Source: Platynereis dumerilii (lineage: Eukaryota; Annelida; Polychaeta; Phyllodocida; Nereididae). Taken from it: a stretch of 64,000 bases of DNA. The stretch covers positions 44,978,263 through 45,042,262 of the forward strand of contig JAPTHN010000012.1 of NCBI GenBank assembly GCA_026936325.1. Reading direction: 5' to 3'. Shown here in pieces: positions 1 to 13,400 of the stretch. Each line of letters starts with the position of its first letter. Within the stretch, counting starts at the first letter, position 1. Below the pieces are notes generated by a model. That model made no database searches and was not told where the DNA came from. It was given only the letters and a program-made list of their open reading frames with translations. A program made the position numbers and the translations under genes.

Positions 1-3
1 TCT

Positions 4-180
4 AGGTTCGCCAAAAGCTTTCAACAGTGACATTCAGCTTGATTGGTTGTCAAGCTCATGATTGGCAGTAATTAAATCTTAAGCTGTCATCAAATTTGAA
101 GGCTATCAGTGAAAAGATATCGATTTCAAGTTTAATGAAATTTCTCAAACATAAATCAAATTTTCCAGCTGACAGACTTT
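4..180 (+). repeat. Diverged direct repeat, copy 1
   Basis: About 175 bp that recurs at 1586-1775 in the same orientation. Shared words include gacattcagcttgattggtt and gattggcagtaatta, and both copies continue through a related gaaggctatcagtga stretch. I judge identity at about 80 percent with small indels. No inverted ends, poly-A or target duplication are visible, so it may be an old local duplication or an unclassified interspersed repeat. The copy begins at the window edge and could extend further left. Confidence 0.75.
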
Positions 181-243
181 ATGTAACTTCTTGATTTGTT
201 TAAAACTACAATCTGTAGTTCACACATGATTGATGAGACTTAG

Positions 244-420
244 TATGGATAGATAGGTACGTACATACTTTTGCTGGGCAAGTAAAAGATCCCTCACACA
301 GGGTAAATGTGTAACATGTTGAGGACTCCCGCTCTCTCTCCCATCTCATCAATCAACCCTCCTGAGCGCCCAGAACTGGGCTTACAGGGCTGCAATTTCC
401 ATATTTATCTATCTATACAA
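244..420 (+). mobile_element. SINE (family 2), 5'-truncated
   Basis: The segment from gtaaaagatccctcac through cccagaactgggctta matches the reverse complement of 57745-58035. It keeps the 3' half of the SINE: the core phrase (taaaagatccctcac, gtaaatgtgtaacatgttga), a gagtccc-type stretch, a cccagaactggg palindrome, and a short TATC tail near 400-416. The tRNA-like head is missing, as in a 5'-truncated retroposed copy. GATA-type bases also lie at its left edge (about 246-255). Family membership is seen directly; retroposition is inferred from SINE biology. Confidence 0.75.
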
Positions 421-1585
421 TCATATATAATCGGTCTCTTATCTGCATACCCCTCATCTCAGTAGACCTATACTTCTAGTTTTCTACATGGTTGCTTTTC
501 AAATCAATTTACATAGCCATACATTAGCAGCCTACTCATATTTATTTTTCCTTATTGTAAAGTGTTTTATCTGGTTGTCTAACATTGATGATCGATATTA
601 AATTTCTTTTTTGCTCTCTCTTGTATGAACAAGCACAATTTAATCAAATATTTGGTAACTTCGTTCACACTATTGATGTGAATTACTGTTTGCTTTAACT
701 CTATTAATCACCATACATGCCGTTATGTGAATATGTGGAAACGAAACTGTACACATACTAATTTAGATGAAGTGAAATTGTATTTTCTGGGGTTGTAAGT
801 AAATAAAAAAGTTCTGAAATCTGCCTCTCCACAACGTTATTGCCTTGATATATGTGTATCTTGTTGCAATCCAGAGGGTTTTTATTTAAAAGACAGCCTT
901 GTGCAAATAGCTTCTGATTTGTACATGTTGATACGAAAAATGCGATATCCCACGGAGAATGATTCATATGCCACACAGGATGAGAGATTTTGTCATCTGT
1001 AATGTTGTCTGTCTCCCAAAACAATTTTTAGAAGATTTGCCATTTTTGCTTGCACATTACTCAAAGAAGAAAAATACATTTATACAGTAGGATGTCACCA
1101 GAATACATGGATGGCAATTCATAAAAACTGTAAGATGGCCATTATATAAGACTAGTGGTACATCACAGATCACATCTGTTGCAGAGATGCATCACTTGCT
1201 TGCATTGTGGTGGCATGGCTTACAGCAATTTCAACAAGTATGAGTTTAATTCTACAACAGGCAAGCGAAACGTTACAATTGTGATACATCTGATTGGTTG
1301 AGAGACTGAATTACATAGCATAAATCTAATTTGAATACCTTGAAAATGTTTATCAAAGCCACTGACGTGTGTGACATTGGCAGTAACTGTTAGTATAGTA
1401 TAGCGTTAAAACTGCTTTTTAAAATCTTATCAACAGACAAAACTCAGCTACTCACTGAAGTGGAATATTACAAAATCCATTTGACATCCAGATCTTCTTA
1501 AAGAGAAAATTAAACATTTCATTATTGATGAGTTGCCATTAAAATGACTTTCAAACTCTTCCTTTTCTAGCTATGTAAAATTTCG
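421..1585. other. No recognisable feature
   Basis: AT-rich unique sequence. I see no gene, RNA, tandem array or inverted ends. The few open frames here are short and lack family motifs. Confidence 0.5.
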
Positions 1586-1775
1586 AGGTTCTCCAAAAAC
1601 TTTCAAGAATGACATTCAGCTTGATTGGTTGTGAAGCTCCTGATTGGCAGTAATTAATTCTTAAGCTTCCTGAAATATGAAGGCTATCAGTGACAAGGTA
1701 TCTTCATGTTTAAAGAAATTCAATCTCTGGTTTAATCAAATTTCTCCAACAAAAATCGAATTTCCTTGCAGATGA
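1586..1775 (+). repeat. Diverged direct repeat, copy 2
   Basis: Second copy of the repeat at 4-180, offset about 1582 bp, same orientation. It differs by scattered substitutions and a small insertion near 1700-1740, where the frame around tttaatcaaatttct is expanded. The DNA between the copies has no similarity to either. Confidence 0.75.
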
Positions 1776-3354
1776 AGTTTCTCCTTATCAGTTGAGCATG
1801 AAACAATAGTCAGTACTAGTATTTCAAAACTTACTGGTGGTCATTGGCAGACATAATCCATGTGTTGTTGAATATAATTTCATTTTTACTTCTGTAAAAT
1901 TAGTTTGTTTTTCTTACATTGATTTATTCTTCATTGTTCAGTAATTCAGTAATTGTTCAGTGGCACAGTTAAAAGGAATACTAAGTTTATCCTGAGGAGG
2001 TATTTGACTGAGATCTGTTACTCAACTTTCAACAAATTTGAAATATGTTCATATGTTCGATTTGTGCAAGTATAATCTGCAAAGTGTTTATCCTTGGGAC
2101 TATAAGATTCTGAAATAACATATTATATGCAGTCGGTCTGCGGTAATATACGTAATTTTTTGCAGTGCTCCTTATATATAGATTAATTAACACAATATTA
2201 AGCATATTTTGACATCCGATGCAAAGAATATGTGTTATATTTTTGCAGATAATTTGCTTGAGTTTGTTCACATGTGCAACATTCGAGGAGATGAAGCATC
2301 GATTTACACAGAAGAACATCATGCGAAATTCATAGACAGCGATTTATAATGACATTGAATGGCCACTTGCACAGTTAATGGTGTGATAGTTCATAGTATA
2401 TGTGTCAGGTGTGTTACATTTTGCAATAGTGGATCATTCACATGTATACTCAGGTTGTTAATCTTCATTGTATATAGTTTGTATATTAGTATCTCATGTC
2501 TCTGTTACGTAAGCCTTGGATAACAAACCAGGAGAATGAGTTGTGGTTGAAGTGTTGAAATGCAGTCCCTTGCATACGAATTGTGGCAAGTGAAGGACCC
2601 CTCAAGACATCTGCCTTTCATTCAGTAATTCAATTTCCTGACAAAAGCAATCTCTCCAAATATGCACCTAAAACTTTGAACAGTGTCATGATTAAAGCAA
2701 CTACTCAGTTGAGATCAGTGTCACATTTGAAATTCAAGAATCTTTAAAATGATTTCTGTGTTTCCCAAGGAAGAATTCTTAATGAGGTGAATTAAACCTG
2801 CACTGGAATTCACAAGCAGAACTTATAACAGCAACTGCAAAAGAGGCCCCTGTATATACATACAGCATTTTCCTGTGCATGTTAAATACCAGGGCAAAAA
2901 ATTCTTTATGACAGCAGAAGGAACAGAAACATTGATAAAACTACATTTTTCCTTTAAATTTCAAATAAGAAATGGTATCAGAACAAAATGTGAAACTATT
3001 CCATAGTTTATCGTCTTAATTTCTTTTATATAAGAAGTTTTGAAACCCCATCCTTACAAAAACATTTTCATTTGTCTGTAAACTTCCCTAAAAGAAATTT
3101 AATACAGACTTCCCTGGCTTATCATTTACATACATTGAGTCACATGTTTATTTTAAATGATGTTTTGCAGACCGTTTAGATTTCCATGTAAAGACTGCCT
3201 TTTCCATTTAAATTATGTGTTTTTAGACAAGATATGAATTTATCTATCACATTTTGGCTCCAAAGTATGACAGGCAAACGGCACAGCAGCCCATGTATAA
3301 TAATAACTTCAATTTCATACTTCATGTCCAAAAATGATGTCATTTATGGTCCGA
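1776..3354. other. No recognisable feature
   Basis: AT-rich sequence with no supported gene or repeat. A 97-codon minus-strand open frame at 2029-2322 has no recognisable domain and is probably chance. Confidence 0.5.
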
Positions 3355-3520
3355 TGGCTTTAGCCCGAGGTGTGATAAACACATATTCCTGATCCCATGG
3401 TGAAAAACTGGCTCATACCATGAGACAAACTCTCAATCAATCAAAGAGGAGACGATAAGTGAATATATCAAATTAAAATACAGCCTCTGATTGCTTGACA
3501 GAGATGTCAAATGGCATAAC
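3355..3520 (+). repeat. Hairpin-type interspersed repeat (family F), partial copy
   Basis: The run agcccgaggtgtgataaaca through the gatcccatggtga and taccatgagacaaac words matches the reverse complement of about 8295-8475 and then continues with looser similarity (tgacagagatgtcaaatggc against tgacagaggtgtcgaatggt). Only one arm of the hairpin seen at 8424-8519 is present. Two copies in opposite orientation about 5 kb apart show this is an interspersed repeat. Its class cannot be assigned from two partial copies. Confidence 0.7.
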
Positions 3521-6244
3521 AAAAAGACTTAATGACACAGACAGATGTAGGGTAAATGTTTGATTGCCATTATTTCATTATGGCTCTGACAGTTGATCAT
3601 GCAATCTAAAATAGCTTCTCAGTCAAAGCGTTGAGACAAAACCTATAGATGATATCCAGATAGTCAACTTCACATGTGCGTCGAAAAATAAACTGATATG
3701 TGAAATGATGTTTTTACAATTTTATCTTTCTAATTTGCTTGATGTGATTAAATCTGGGAAGTTCATTTTGGAATGATACATTTTAATTTCTTTTCCAGAA
3801 TTGAATACAGTTGTTACCTGTTTTCACAGAAGTCAGAGATCTTTTGATAATGGTTTCATTTCCAAAGTAAATTGTGAGATGCGTTTTTTAAGAAATACTT
3901 TCGTTGAAAATGCGATCATAGATAGCTCAATTCTGAAAACAGCATCGCATACAACTCTGGTAATTGCCAAAAGTAAATGTGCAAAATAAGTCATAAAAAT
4001 TTAGTCTCTGTAAACGAATAGTCATTTTTCCTGTAATTTTCTCAGAGAAGTATTAGCTATCAGGTCTGTCTATTTGTCTGTTCAGTTCTCTATGGCTGTC
4101 TGTCTATTTGATGTATCTCTCTACTTCACCCATTCGGAATAATCAGTGGGTCCATGTCCTTTCATTATAGATTTCAGAATTCTAGGCAGAACCGCAGGAA
4201 TAAGGGTCTGCAATGTTGACCATATATAGTGATCCTGTGTTCATTTTTAAGGTGAATTGTTGATCTTCGAATGCCATCATTCACCATATTTACAATAATG
4301 TTGGTAGTGAAGTTTACCAGATAGATTCAACATATTTACCTAAAAAGCCATTGAGTTCTGTCTATCACACTCAACTGATAGATAGATATCCCTGCTGCTG
4401 ATTTGTGAGGTGAATAGTATATATATTTAACTCTGCATGGCCAGAAATATTTCAGACTGTGTCTCTATACAGAAAAGTAATTAGACAAATAAAATCATCG
4501 AAATATCACACATAATATACATGTCTGCCTCTGGATATTAATATTTCTATTTACATTGACAGTCAATATCTCGCATCCAAGACTATATTTTTCAAATGAA
4601 ATTTCAGAACCACACAGCCAAATTACTTGCAACATGTGGTTTCAAAGATTATTGAATATTCTTCAACGGAAATTAAAACATGGAAATCTATATATATCTA
4701 TATATATCTATATAATATGGAAACAGTCCTTTTTGATGAATCATTTCACTCTATTTGAAAGGCATAGTGAAAAATATCTAGATACCCAGGATAGAAGTCA
4801 CAGGGGCTAAGTATTAGTTAAACACCAATTTTGACGGTTCATCGGTCGGGATCTCACAACAAAATGCAAGTTCAAACTTGAAACTGTGGTGTCTAATTGA
4901 CTTAGACCTCATATGCTTCATTAACTGTACCTTTCAGATTGTAATTTTTTCGCTAAATAAAAAAATACCTAATTGTTAATCCTTAACAGGTTTTTACCAC
5001 GCAATATTGTCGCTTCGACCCCGGCTTTTCTGATGTTCAAACCCAAGGTGCACATAGAGTAAGCACAATGTTGCTATTTGTCGGAGGGCTCATCTGTTAG
5101 TCACATTGGAATGTATGGTTGATATCATGTTGCCACAACGAGAACAGAATACTGAGATAATAGGTGTAAATTAGCCTACTTCTAATGGCCTTTCCATAGT
5201 TTTACATTTCCTGGCAGCTGGCAGGCAGGCATGCAGATGTCAGAGCAGCGGGCATATAATTTCCAGCCCTTACATTGTAGCATTGTTTTTTAATGTCTGG
5301 TAGTCGGTAGACCAAATCTGAACATTTTTCTCGAAATTCTATCCTTAACTGGAAGTAACTGCCTCGCAACGGCCACATCTTTTGTGAGAACGTGTTCTCC
5401 TATCTCCCCAATTGTTAACTAAGTATAATAAGTGCTAGCATTCATTTATCTACTCAGTAAAGATGGGTAAATAAATAAAATGTTTACCTCACTCACTGAA
5501 TGACAAGCTCACGATTCTGCTGCATAAAACATCAGAGACAAGGCCAATCACATTCCAGTAGTCCACTGGACTCCAGTGGTCAAAGTACATCAAATTAATA
5601 GGCAATGTGGGATTCAAGTCAAGGTTTACATGGCCGTCATTTATAATTTCAGTGTTTGCAGCTGACGAAATGATACAGTTTTCCTAAACACTTTGAGTGA
5701 CATCATGCCATTTTCAAAGTCAACTCCAGCTATGTCCAGGGTTTATTGCTAAAATTAATGATTGGTGTTCTGAATAATGTGGTTGTGATCAGATTTTCCT
5801 GGAATGGACACCATAAAAATCGTACTGTATCATTATTGCTACAACTTTATTATGTCTCTTACAATGTGCCTGTCATGTGATATTCTCTGTGTCATGAGTC
5901 ATATCCTTTGAGTAAGATAACAAATCAGTGATTTCACATTGATATACTTTTCATTGATGAATTTACCACTCGTTTCATTACATAAGAAAGGACAGACATG
6001 ATATTAGGCCTGAAATAATTGAATTTTAGCTTCTTGGATAGACATTCACATCTCTTCCACTAGAAGTTTTACATGTTCTCAAGCTAAATGTTAAGCCAAA
6101 CACAACAGTCCTTCTGAGGAAAGGTGAACAGGAAGTGCTTAACTTAAAAGCTAATTTACAGCTGATCGATGATGTTGGTAATGCAGTGGTTTGATGCTGA
6201 ATCTTGGTAGCTTGTTTCCAATGCAGCGTTATATCTTACTGAAG
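3521..6244. other. No recognisable feature
   Basis: AT-rich sequence. A short imperfect TATATC run lies near 4685-4715. Open frames at 3801-3989 and 4556-4810 are short and featureless. A ggcaggcaggcatgcag run lies near 5220. Nothing else stands out. Confidence 0.5.
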
Positions 6245-6303
6245 TGGGTGAGTGAGTTTGTGTTCTACGCCCCATCCACAATGGTGTGGGCTAATTAGAG
6301 GAA
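6245..6303 (-). mobile_element. Possible SINE 3'-end fragment
   Basis: The phrase gtgagtgagtttgtgttcta followed by cgcccc and ggtgtgggct resembles, by eye, the 3' end of the SINE copy at 19290-19536 (tttgtgttttatgcc, then ccttagtgggct) in the same reading direction. The match is short and gapped, so this is a weak call. Confidence 0.3.
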
Positions 6304-8294
6304 ATATATCTTACAGAAAACACAGCTAATGCAAGTTGTAGAGAAGTATGAAAATATTTCTGGGAGTGGACTACACTCCATAGGGTAAATAGTGCAGACT
6401 AGATCTTCTTTTCCTGGACTAGAGGTAAATGCTTACAAATGCATTAATTGACCAACATTTTGTTCAACTATGACTACTGCTTGCAATTTATTTTACAAAA
6501 TGCAAAAATATAAAATTAGGCAAAGAAACGAACACAAATCACAGTGTATATGTAACTTGTACATGGGCACATACATCATGCTTTGTTCCCTGCTTCAGAT
6601 GAATGTTATCTATTATCTACCAAAACCTTCTTTTCTCATTTGGGAATATTTCTTTTCTGATGAATCTCATATATGCACCGGGTCAGTGGTAATATGCAAT
6701 ATCCAGCAGAATAATTCTTAATTTCCACATCATTGCTTTACTAACTTTGGCAGAGGAGAATGGGGTGTTTTGTCATCAGCTTCTGTTGTGCAGATGAAAA
6801 AGGTTAGACCTAATACATATCTTCTGCTTCCATCTGATAACTACACACATTACTGTAATGCAGCATTACTCTGGTCCTGTTTGTTTGTGGTGGATTTACT
6901 CTCTACAAAGACAAGAATGGTACTTTTATTTAGTAGATCCAAATACTTCCGCGACATGTAGAGCTATTCATAGACTGAGTCAGCCAACCAGAAGTGTATT
7001 ATGACTTTTAGTTTTCAAGGATTCAAGGGAATCAATTGTCCTTTGGAGGTGACAGATACAACCTTATTTTAATTTTCGATAGGGAATAAAAGATAATTAT
7101 AAGCACAAATAAGAACTTTTTGTTGAACCATCATTAAACTATGGAAGCTGTAATGATAAGTACGAAGTATAGAGCTTCTACTTTCAGTTTCAACTATTGT
7201 GGTACTTATCTGTCATTGTTTGCCAACCTTGAGTGTCTGAATTAAATGCCTCTACATATATGAGCTTGTTATATGAACCACCTGAATCATAATTTAATAT
7301 GCACCGTATTCATTTAAATGTCAAGTCTATGTTTACTTCAAGGAAGATTTCACATTATGAATAAAATAGGTCACTCAAAGACAACATAAATGACATTTTA
7401 CATCAAATACATATACTCAGAAATGCACCTAAAACCTTAAAATAGGTTAGTACATGCGGTTTATTATGCATGTCAGCAGCAATAGCCTTTTCATTTCAGC
7501 CCAGGGATGCTTTTGTTTCAAATATCATTTCAGGCACTTTTAAAATTTGTATGGAATTCATTAACTTTATGAACCTTGCTTAGGTCAGGAATTTTTTTTA
7601 TTTTCAGCATCTCGGATCGACCGACCCAACAGATGTTCTGCCTAGGGAAAAAGATATTTAGTATACCCACAATTGTTATCAAATGGACATTTATAAAAAA
7701 TTGAGATCTCGCCTTTTTTTTCATCCAACCGACTGACCATAGAAAAAGAGCCTCGAGAAGATCTGAGAAGCTAAAGATCAATTATGTGTGGCCTTATATA
7801 AGAAAGGCAAATGTCAATGTTGTTTATCAGGAGAAATTCTACTGGGCACAAACTATGAGTGTGACTGTATGCTTGCTATAGCACTATTCTTGCACTATCT
7901 TCCTAGCTTTCTCATTGTAACCTCATTAGTCCCAGATAGTCTGCAGATTGTGACGAACGAGCTGTTTCGGAAATTCTTAATGACTTCGGGTCAAAGACAA
8001 GTCCACTTTCAGGTCGCGATACTATTTCAGCAATTTCTTTAAGTACTTATAGCCAGTTACAGGTTGTGAATAATGGCTCTTACAGAACACAATGAAGTGC
8101 TTTCTTTCTTTCTTTCTTTTATTGTTGAGAATGAATTACAGATGGGTTCAGGAAATAATGGTATAGTCTATAGAGGTGGTGCATTTGCAGTTACAAGGCA
8201 GTTCTCACCAGCTTGTTGCTGTTATATCTTCTGTCTTGATACAGACTGGTCTATGCTTGGGCACTCTTTTACAGTTCCAAGAAGTTTCAAAAGC
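6304..8294. other. No recognisable feature
   Basis: AT-rich sequence with short open frames only. A small TTTC-rich run at 8097-8120 is a minor microsatellite. Confidence 0.5.
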
Positions 8295-8519
8295 TTATAC
8301 CATTCGACACCTCTGTCAGCCAATCACATGCCAGTATTTCAGGGAAATAATTCCAATATTCTTTGTTGTCCAGTTATCCTCTCATGTTTGACTGTTTGAG
8401 TGTTTGTCTCATGGTATAAGCCAGTTATTCACCATGGGATCAGGAATATGTGTTTATCACACCTCGGGCTGAAGCCCTCGGTTGATGAATCACATATTCC
8501 CTCTCCCGTGGTGAATAAC
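8295..8519 (-). repeat. Family F repeat ending in a hairpin
   Basis: On the minus strand this matches the repeat at 3355-3520. Its outer part, 8424-8519, folds on itself: ttattcaccatgggat near 8425 pairs with the ccgtggtgaataa end near 8518, and ggaatatgtg pairs with cacatattcc. A GC-rich centre, cctcgggctgaagccctcgg, spans about 8462-8481. A 108-codon plus-strand open frame (8073-8399) overlaps the repeat and is not credible as a gene. The hairpin suggests a foldback element end, but the family is unknown to me. Confidence 0.65.
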
Positions 8520-10000
8520 ATATAGGCCTACTTATCATCGTGTTAAGTTTAGCTAATGATGATCAGGCCTGTTCCACTATATATATTTATACTCCATCTT
8601 TTAAAGTCTAACTCCTTCCAGTCAATGGTGTTTTTTGGGGATTCAAAAGGCAGCTAAGATAGACAAAACTCACTAAAGCCTCATGTTTCAGTACTTGTTT
8701 AGTATCCTAAAACAAACCTCCCAAGACAAACCTTAACCTGACCTTAGGCCCCTGAGCTTGCACATTTACGACCTACAGTCACCATATATGGCAGTTTTAT
8801 GTCATGATCAACAAAGTTATTCGTGTTAGTGATTCATCATCTGACATTTATTCTAAATATGTTGTGATCGATGCTATTTACAGATCAGGGGTTTAGCACA
8901 AGGGGAGATTGTTGGATCAATTGAGGCACAAGTTATGGCACAAGTTACGACCCTTAATCCCTCAATCCTGTGGTGCATCCAGATATCATCCTGGATAATG
9001 CAAGAAATTACCAGTTAGGGGCCCAACCATCCTCAAGAGAGAAAGGTGTGATATCATACTACTGGTAATGGCCTCATTCCATATTTCCTTTTATGCAATT
9101 TTGGATCCTTGTTGTTCATGACCCTTGTAATTCCGATGAATGAGACAAGACTTTTGTTTTCTTATTAGTGTTGTGTGGTAACATGATTTGGCTTGCTTAA
9201 ATTCTGTGTAAATGTGCTCTTGTAACCAGTTCAATTCCATTGCCTGGTTGAAACCATAGATCTCTATCCATAGCAAGAATCGATCTACAGCACGGGAAGC
9301 ATTATCAACTGATCAAGAGTTCTTTCATATTGCCCTAAATCCTTCAATCCTGTTAAACAATTTGGTCCGGACAAGGGTATCACTATACCTCTGATTAGAA
9401 ATTTTTTATGAAAGCTGGTCAATGAAAATATCGAACTTGTTTTTCATCAGTGAGTCAGAAAATTTTAATCACCGGTAATCATATATATCTGTCAGCGCAC
9501 TGACAGAATTTATTTGTGTGTAATGCACATAATAGACTGCAAAATATACGCTAGATTGTGATGAAGTGATGATGTTATTCCCCCACAAATTTGATACCCC
9601 AGGCATAAGATATATGACAAATTTGGCACCGTATTGATCACCTTTGGGAAGCTTATATGCTAAGATCCGTCTCATGCATAACTCAGGGCTGATTTATTGA
9701 GGGTTTGTCTGCCGGATTCAGATGAATTATGACCGTCACTATGCCGCGACATAGTATCTAAGACAAAGTGTACTTCAAATACATCTTTTTATATCTTTCG
9801 AGGACACCAAAGAGAAACAAAGATGATACAATATAAATTTGGTGAGATGTGCTTTTAAGGAGTCATCTTCACATTATTTTTTCGTATAGTGTATGTAATA
9901 AGACCTACATTTCTTGTCTTGTCTTGTCTTGCAGAATTCCCTCCTCTTCCTTCAAGCACCCTGTTCAGGTAGAATTAATGTTTTGAAGAAGCGTTTATTA
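8520..10000. other. No recognisable feature
   Basis: AT-rich sequence. A tcttg pentamer is repeated four times at about 9912-9931. No supported gene. Confidence 0.5.
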
Positions 10001-10404
10001 CACCGTTACTCATAAATATGAAACACTTCAACATTTTCTATTGATTTTGACAACTTTAGTAACTTCTGTTTGAGCACATGATAGTCTGTTTCAATGGTAA
10101 AGACTTCCAATGACCGCTACAGTGAAGAACAAACTGTCATTTGAAACGCATGCTGCAGCATTAACCCCAGGAAAAGTTACAGCAGCACAAAATATGGAAA
10201 TTCAGGGGGTTTTTTAGGGTGAGGTGCATTCTACTGAAAATGAAAAATTCTTGTAAAAAATGTAGTTGAGGCTTTCAAAGAGTGATTAGAGAAGATGACT
10301 TTACCTTTACAATAGATCTTGCTTATATTCACACTCTGAAATTTACTTTTATTTGACACCTTTTTTCCAAAAAAAAAACCATTCCATATTTATGAGCAGG
10401 AGTG
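10001..10404. mobile_element. TA-flanked MITE with CACYS...CATAAATATG ends
   Basis: The left end caccgttactcataaatatg and the right end catatttatgagcaggagtg are imperfect inverted repeats of about 20 bp, flanked on both sides by TA (9999-10000 and 10405-10406). The interior is 404 bp, has no transposase frame and carries an A run near 10371. TA duplication is the signature of the Tc1/mariner (IS630) group, so a non-autonomous member of that group is the likeliest reading. The ends resemble those at 27397 and 28068 (see findings). Confidence 0.7.
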
Positions 10405-13400
10405 TACATTTTCTACAGCTGTACTACTGTAGCCCCTGAATCAGGTTTCCTGTATTTGTGCGATTGGTTTTCTCTGTCAATGCCATAATTTAGCTAATCC
10501 AATCTTGAAAGTTTTAGTATTTCTAAATTTTTGTGACTAGGCATTCTAGTAGAAAAAGTTTTCTGGCATTTTTATCCATGCCGAGTAGATGAGAAAATTG
10601 TCTTTAGAACAGAATAAGAAATCAAGGCTATACTCATGCAATAACTTTCTTAGCCAGAAATTGGCGTCATAAATACTTGTGAATAGATATCAAGTCTTAT
10701 GAAAAAGTAGATGACACTTTTAGTCTAAAGAAAAAGCATTGTAAGAGAGTACTTGATCTGATTTATTGCTGGGCTAATCTAAGCTTAAAAGGTGCTATAC
10801 TTTTTGAATCCAGAAGATTAGCTTTGTGTGATGAAAGCATCACAGCAGATTTTTTTTTTATTATTTAACAAATCATTTAAGTTGATAAATTGCAAGGTCC
10901 TATATGCGTGTATGGTGTTAACTTTAGTACAAAACAGCTTTAGGGGTAAACCAATAAATATTAAGGGACGTTTAGATACTGCCTTGATGTGAAATTACTT
11001 ATTCATGGAAACACCAGATATAATTATTTATTCTGAGCATCCTAATTACATGTTTCTGATTTTAAACAATACAGTAATAAAATTTAAAACGAAACCGCAC
11101 CATAATAGTTATTTTGTTTCAAGACTGCTATGAAAAAAATGATTTATTTCATCAAAAGTGGGTGTGAAATTTATTATTAAAGAAAAATTCTTTAAGTTCC
11201 CTCCTGGATATCTGATAATTGCACTCTGAGAACAATAATTATATTACATATAATTATAGGAGATACTAGACAGTCATCTTTAATGAAATGCTGTTTCATG
11301 AAAATAATAAATATTACAATCTTCAGACAGTCCCTTTTAACCACGTGACATTTTGCTCTTGGTGACCCTTGACAGTGGTAATAACCGAAATGAAGGCCAA
11401 TAACCTTGACCCTTTGACCCTTAACCCTGAAATCGCCATGAATGGTTTAATCAAAACCCTTATCAATTCTCAGCCCTTCTTAATATGCTGGTCAATATAT
11501 TGGATTCATCCAATAATCAGGGCTATTTCCCACAATATGAAAGTAATGCCATTGCATGGAGCAACTTGACCTTTATTGTGATGAGGGGACTTTATGAGAT
11601 TATGTTAATAAATCAATCAATCAAAATAATTGATAAGATTTATTTGCAATCAGCAGAACTGATACATGCAGTAATTGCCAGATCAGTCATCATGGTGAGG
11701 CATACTGATGAGGGCTGAGGAAAGTGACATTTGTCAAAGATATTCTATAGGTAGCGAATGGTTAGCAGATCAATATTGTCCAAATTACAGGATAATAGAA
11801 AAAAAAACAGTATCAAAATTATTTGCAGGAAGAAAAACCAAATTATACAAGGGCTCACCAAGAGTTCAATATTAAACAACGACAAATATACCAACATGAT
11901 TTTTGGTCACAATACGGATTGCAATATGTGACATTAGATATTGTGAAATTTGATTACATCAAAAAAAGGCTAAATGACTTTTGTTCCAAAGACATTGGTT
12001 CTGCATAGAAATATGAATAACATATATGCAGAGTGATGCTTTATTTAGTAAATACATTCAAATTTATGTCATGGAACTAGAATGATATAAATTGTCCCCA
12101 AATTTGAGAATGACCCATATACGTTATAAATATAATTTAACTCTGAAGCTATCTGAAGCCATTTTTGTGGCGATAACAATTTCTTGCCGAATTAAAAGTT
12201 TTTATGACATTTGGAAAGCATTGTGTAACATAGAATTCTTCCTTTGACTGGTAATTTTGAGATAATGCTTTTATTGTGATTCTGCTTCACTTGGTCTATT
12301 GTCTCCAATTCCAAAGGATCTGGAACTGGCCTTATTCATTGAGTTGATTTATTCAAAGAACTGAAGGACTTCTTGAGTTTGACAATGCCAGCCAAATAGA
12401 ATAATGTGGCATTCACAATACACTGAGTAATTTGATGCGCTTTGTGTCTTTAAACATTATATCCTTGGGTGGAAAAAAGTTTTGAAATAGTGGCTGTGAA
12501 TATTAACTCCCCACTAATACTTACTTACTAATTTGAACTAAAGAAGGCCTAATAGTATTTTTTTCTTCAAGATGAAAAGAGCATATATATGTTGACCTCG
12601 CCGCCTGCCCCCCCCCCCTGCCCCATTAGGCATTACAAGACTATTTGAAAGGTATGACGATGTTCTGTAACTGGTCACAAAATAAAGTTTTTTTCCTTGT
12701 AGTGGGTGTATCATTTTCTCAAGGACCAAATCATTTGAATAAAAGGTTTTGAAAATATTGACTGTTTCCTGTGAGTGTTTGACCAATTAGAGTAAGTACC
12801 AGTGAGGATATAAAACAAATCAGACTTGAGACAAAAGCCTTTTTTTCTTATATATCTTCCGTCTGGAAAACATCAAACATGTTTATAAAATGTAATTAAA
12901 CATCTAAGCATATATACAGAGCCTTTAAGTTTCAGTCAGTTCCAAATTTGCTGTGACCACAAAATTAGATATATGATTTAACAATGTTATCAAATTTCTG
13001 TAACATAATTCAGCCTCTCCAGTTTCTTTAACATATTTTGTATCACTTATGTGACTGGTAATAATACTTTCGCTTGATATACTACAAAATCTTGCCTTTA
13101 AAACAAGCGTAAATATAACAATTATAAACACATTTTATTGATCAGGATTGACAATTCCCTTGGTTGTCGTGTCACACAAAGCCTTTGCCTTAAATTTATT
13201 TTTTCAGAAACATCACAAAACAGTAATTTAATTGGGTGGTTTGTCCTCTCATTTGAATTGACTAACTATAGGGAAATTTATTTTTGCCTGCAGAAAAATA
13301 GAAAATGTGGAGGCAGGTGGTTTATGTCTCAATCCTTTTCTTATCTCCCACGGAATTCTGGAAATTTCACATTCAGTGTCTGATCACATTTAAAATAAAC

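Noticed and set aside
12609-12618. C-rich run as a regulatory island
   Set aside because: A simple homopolymer run with no CpG-rich context or nearby gene.
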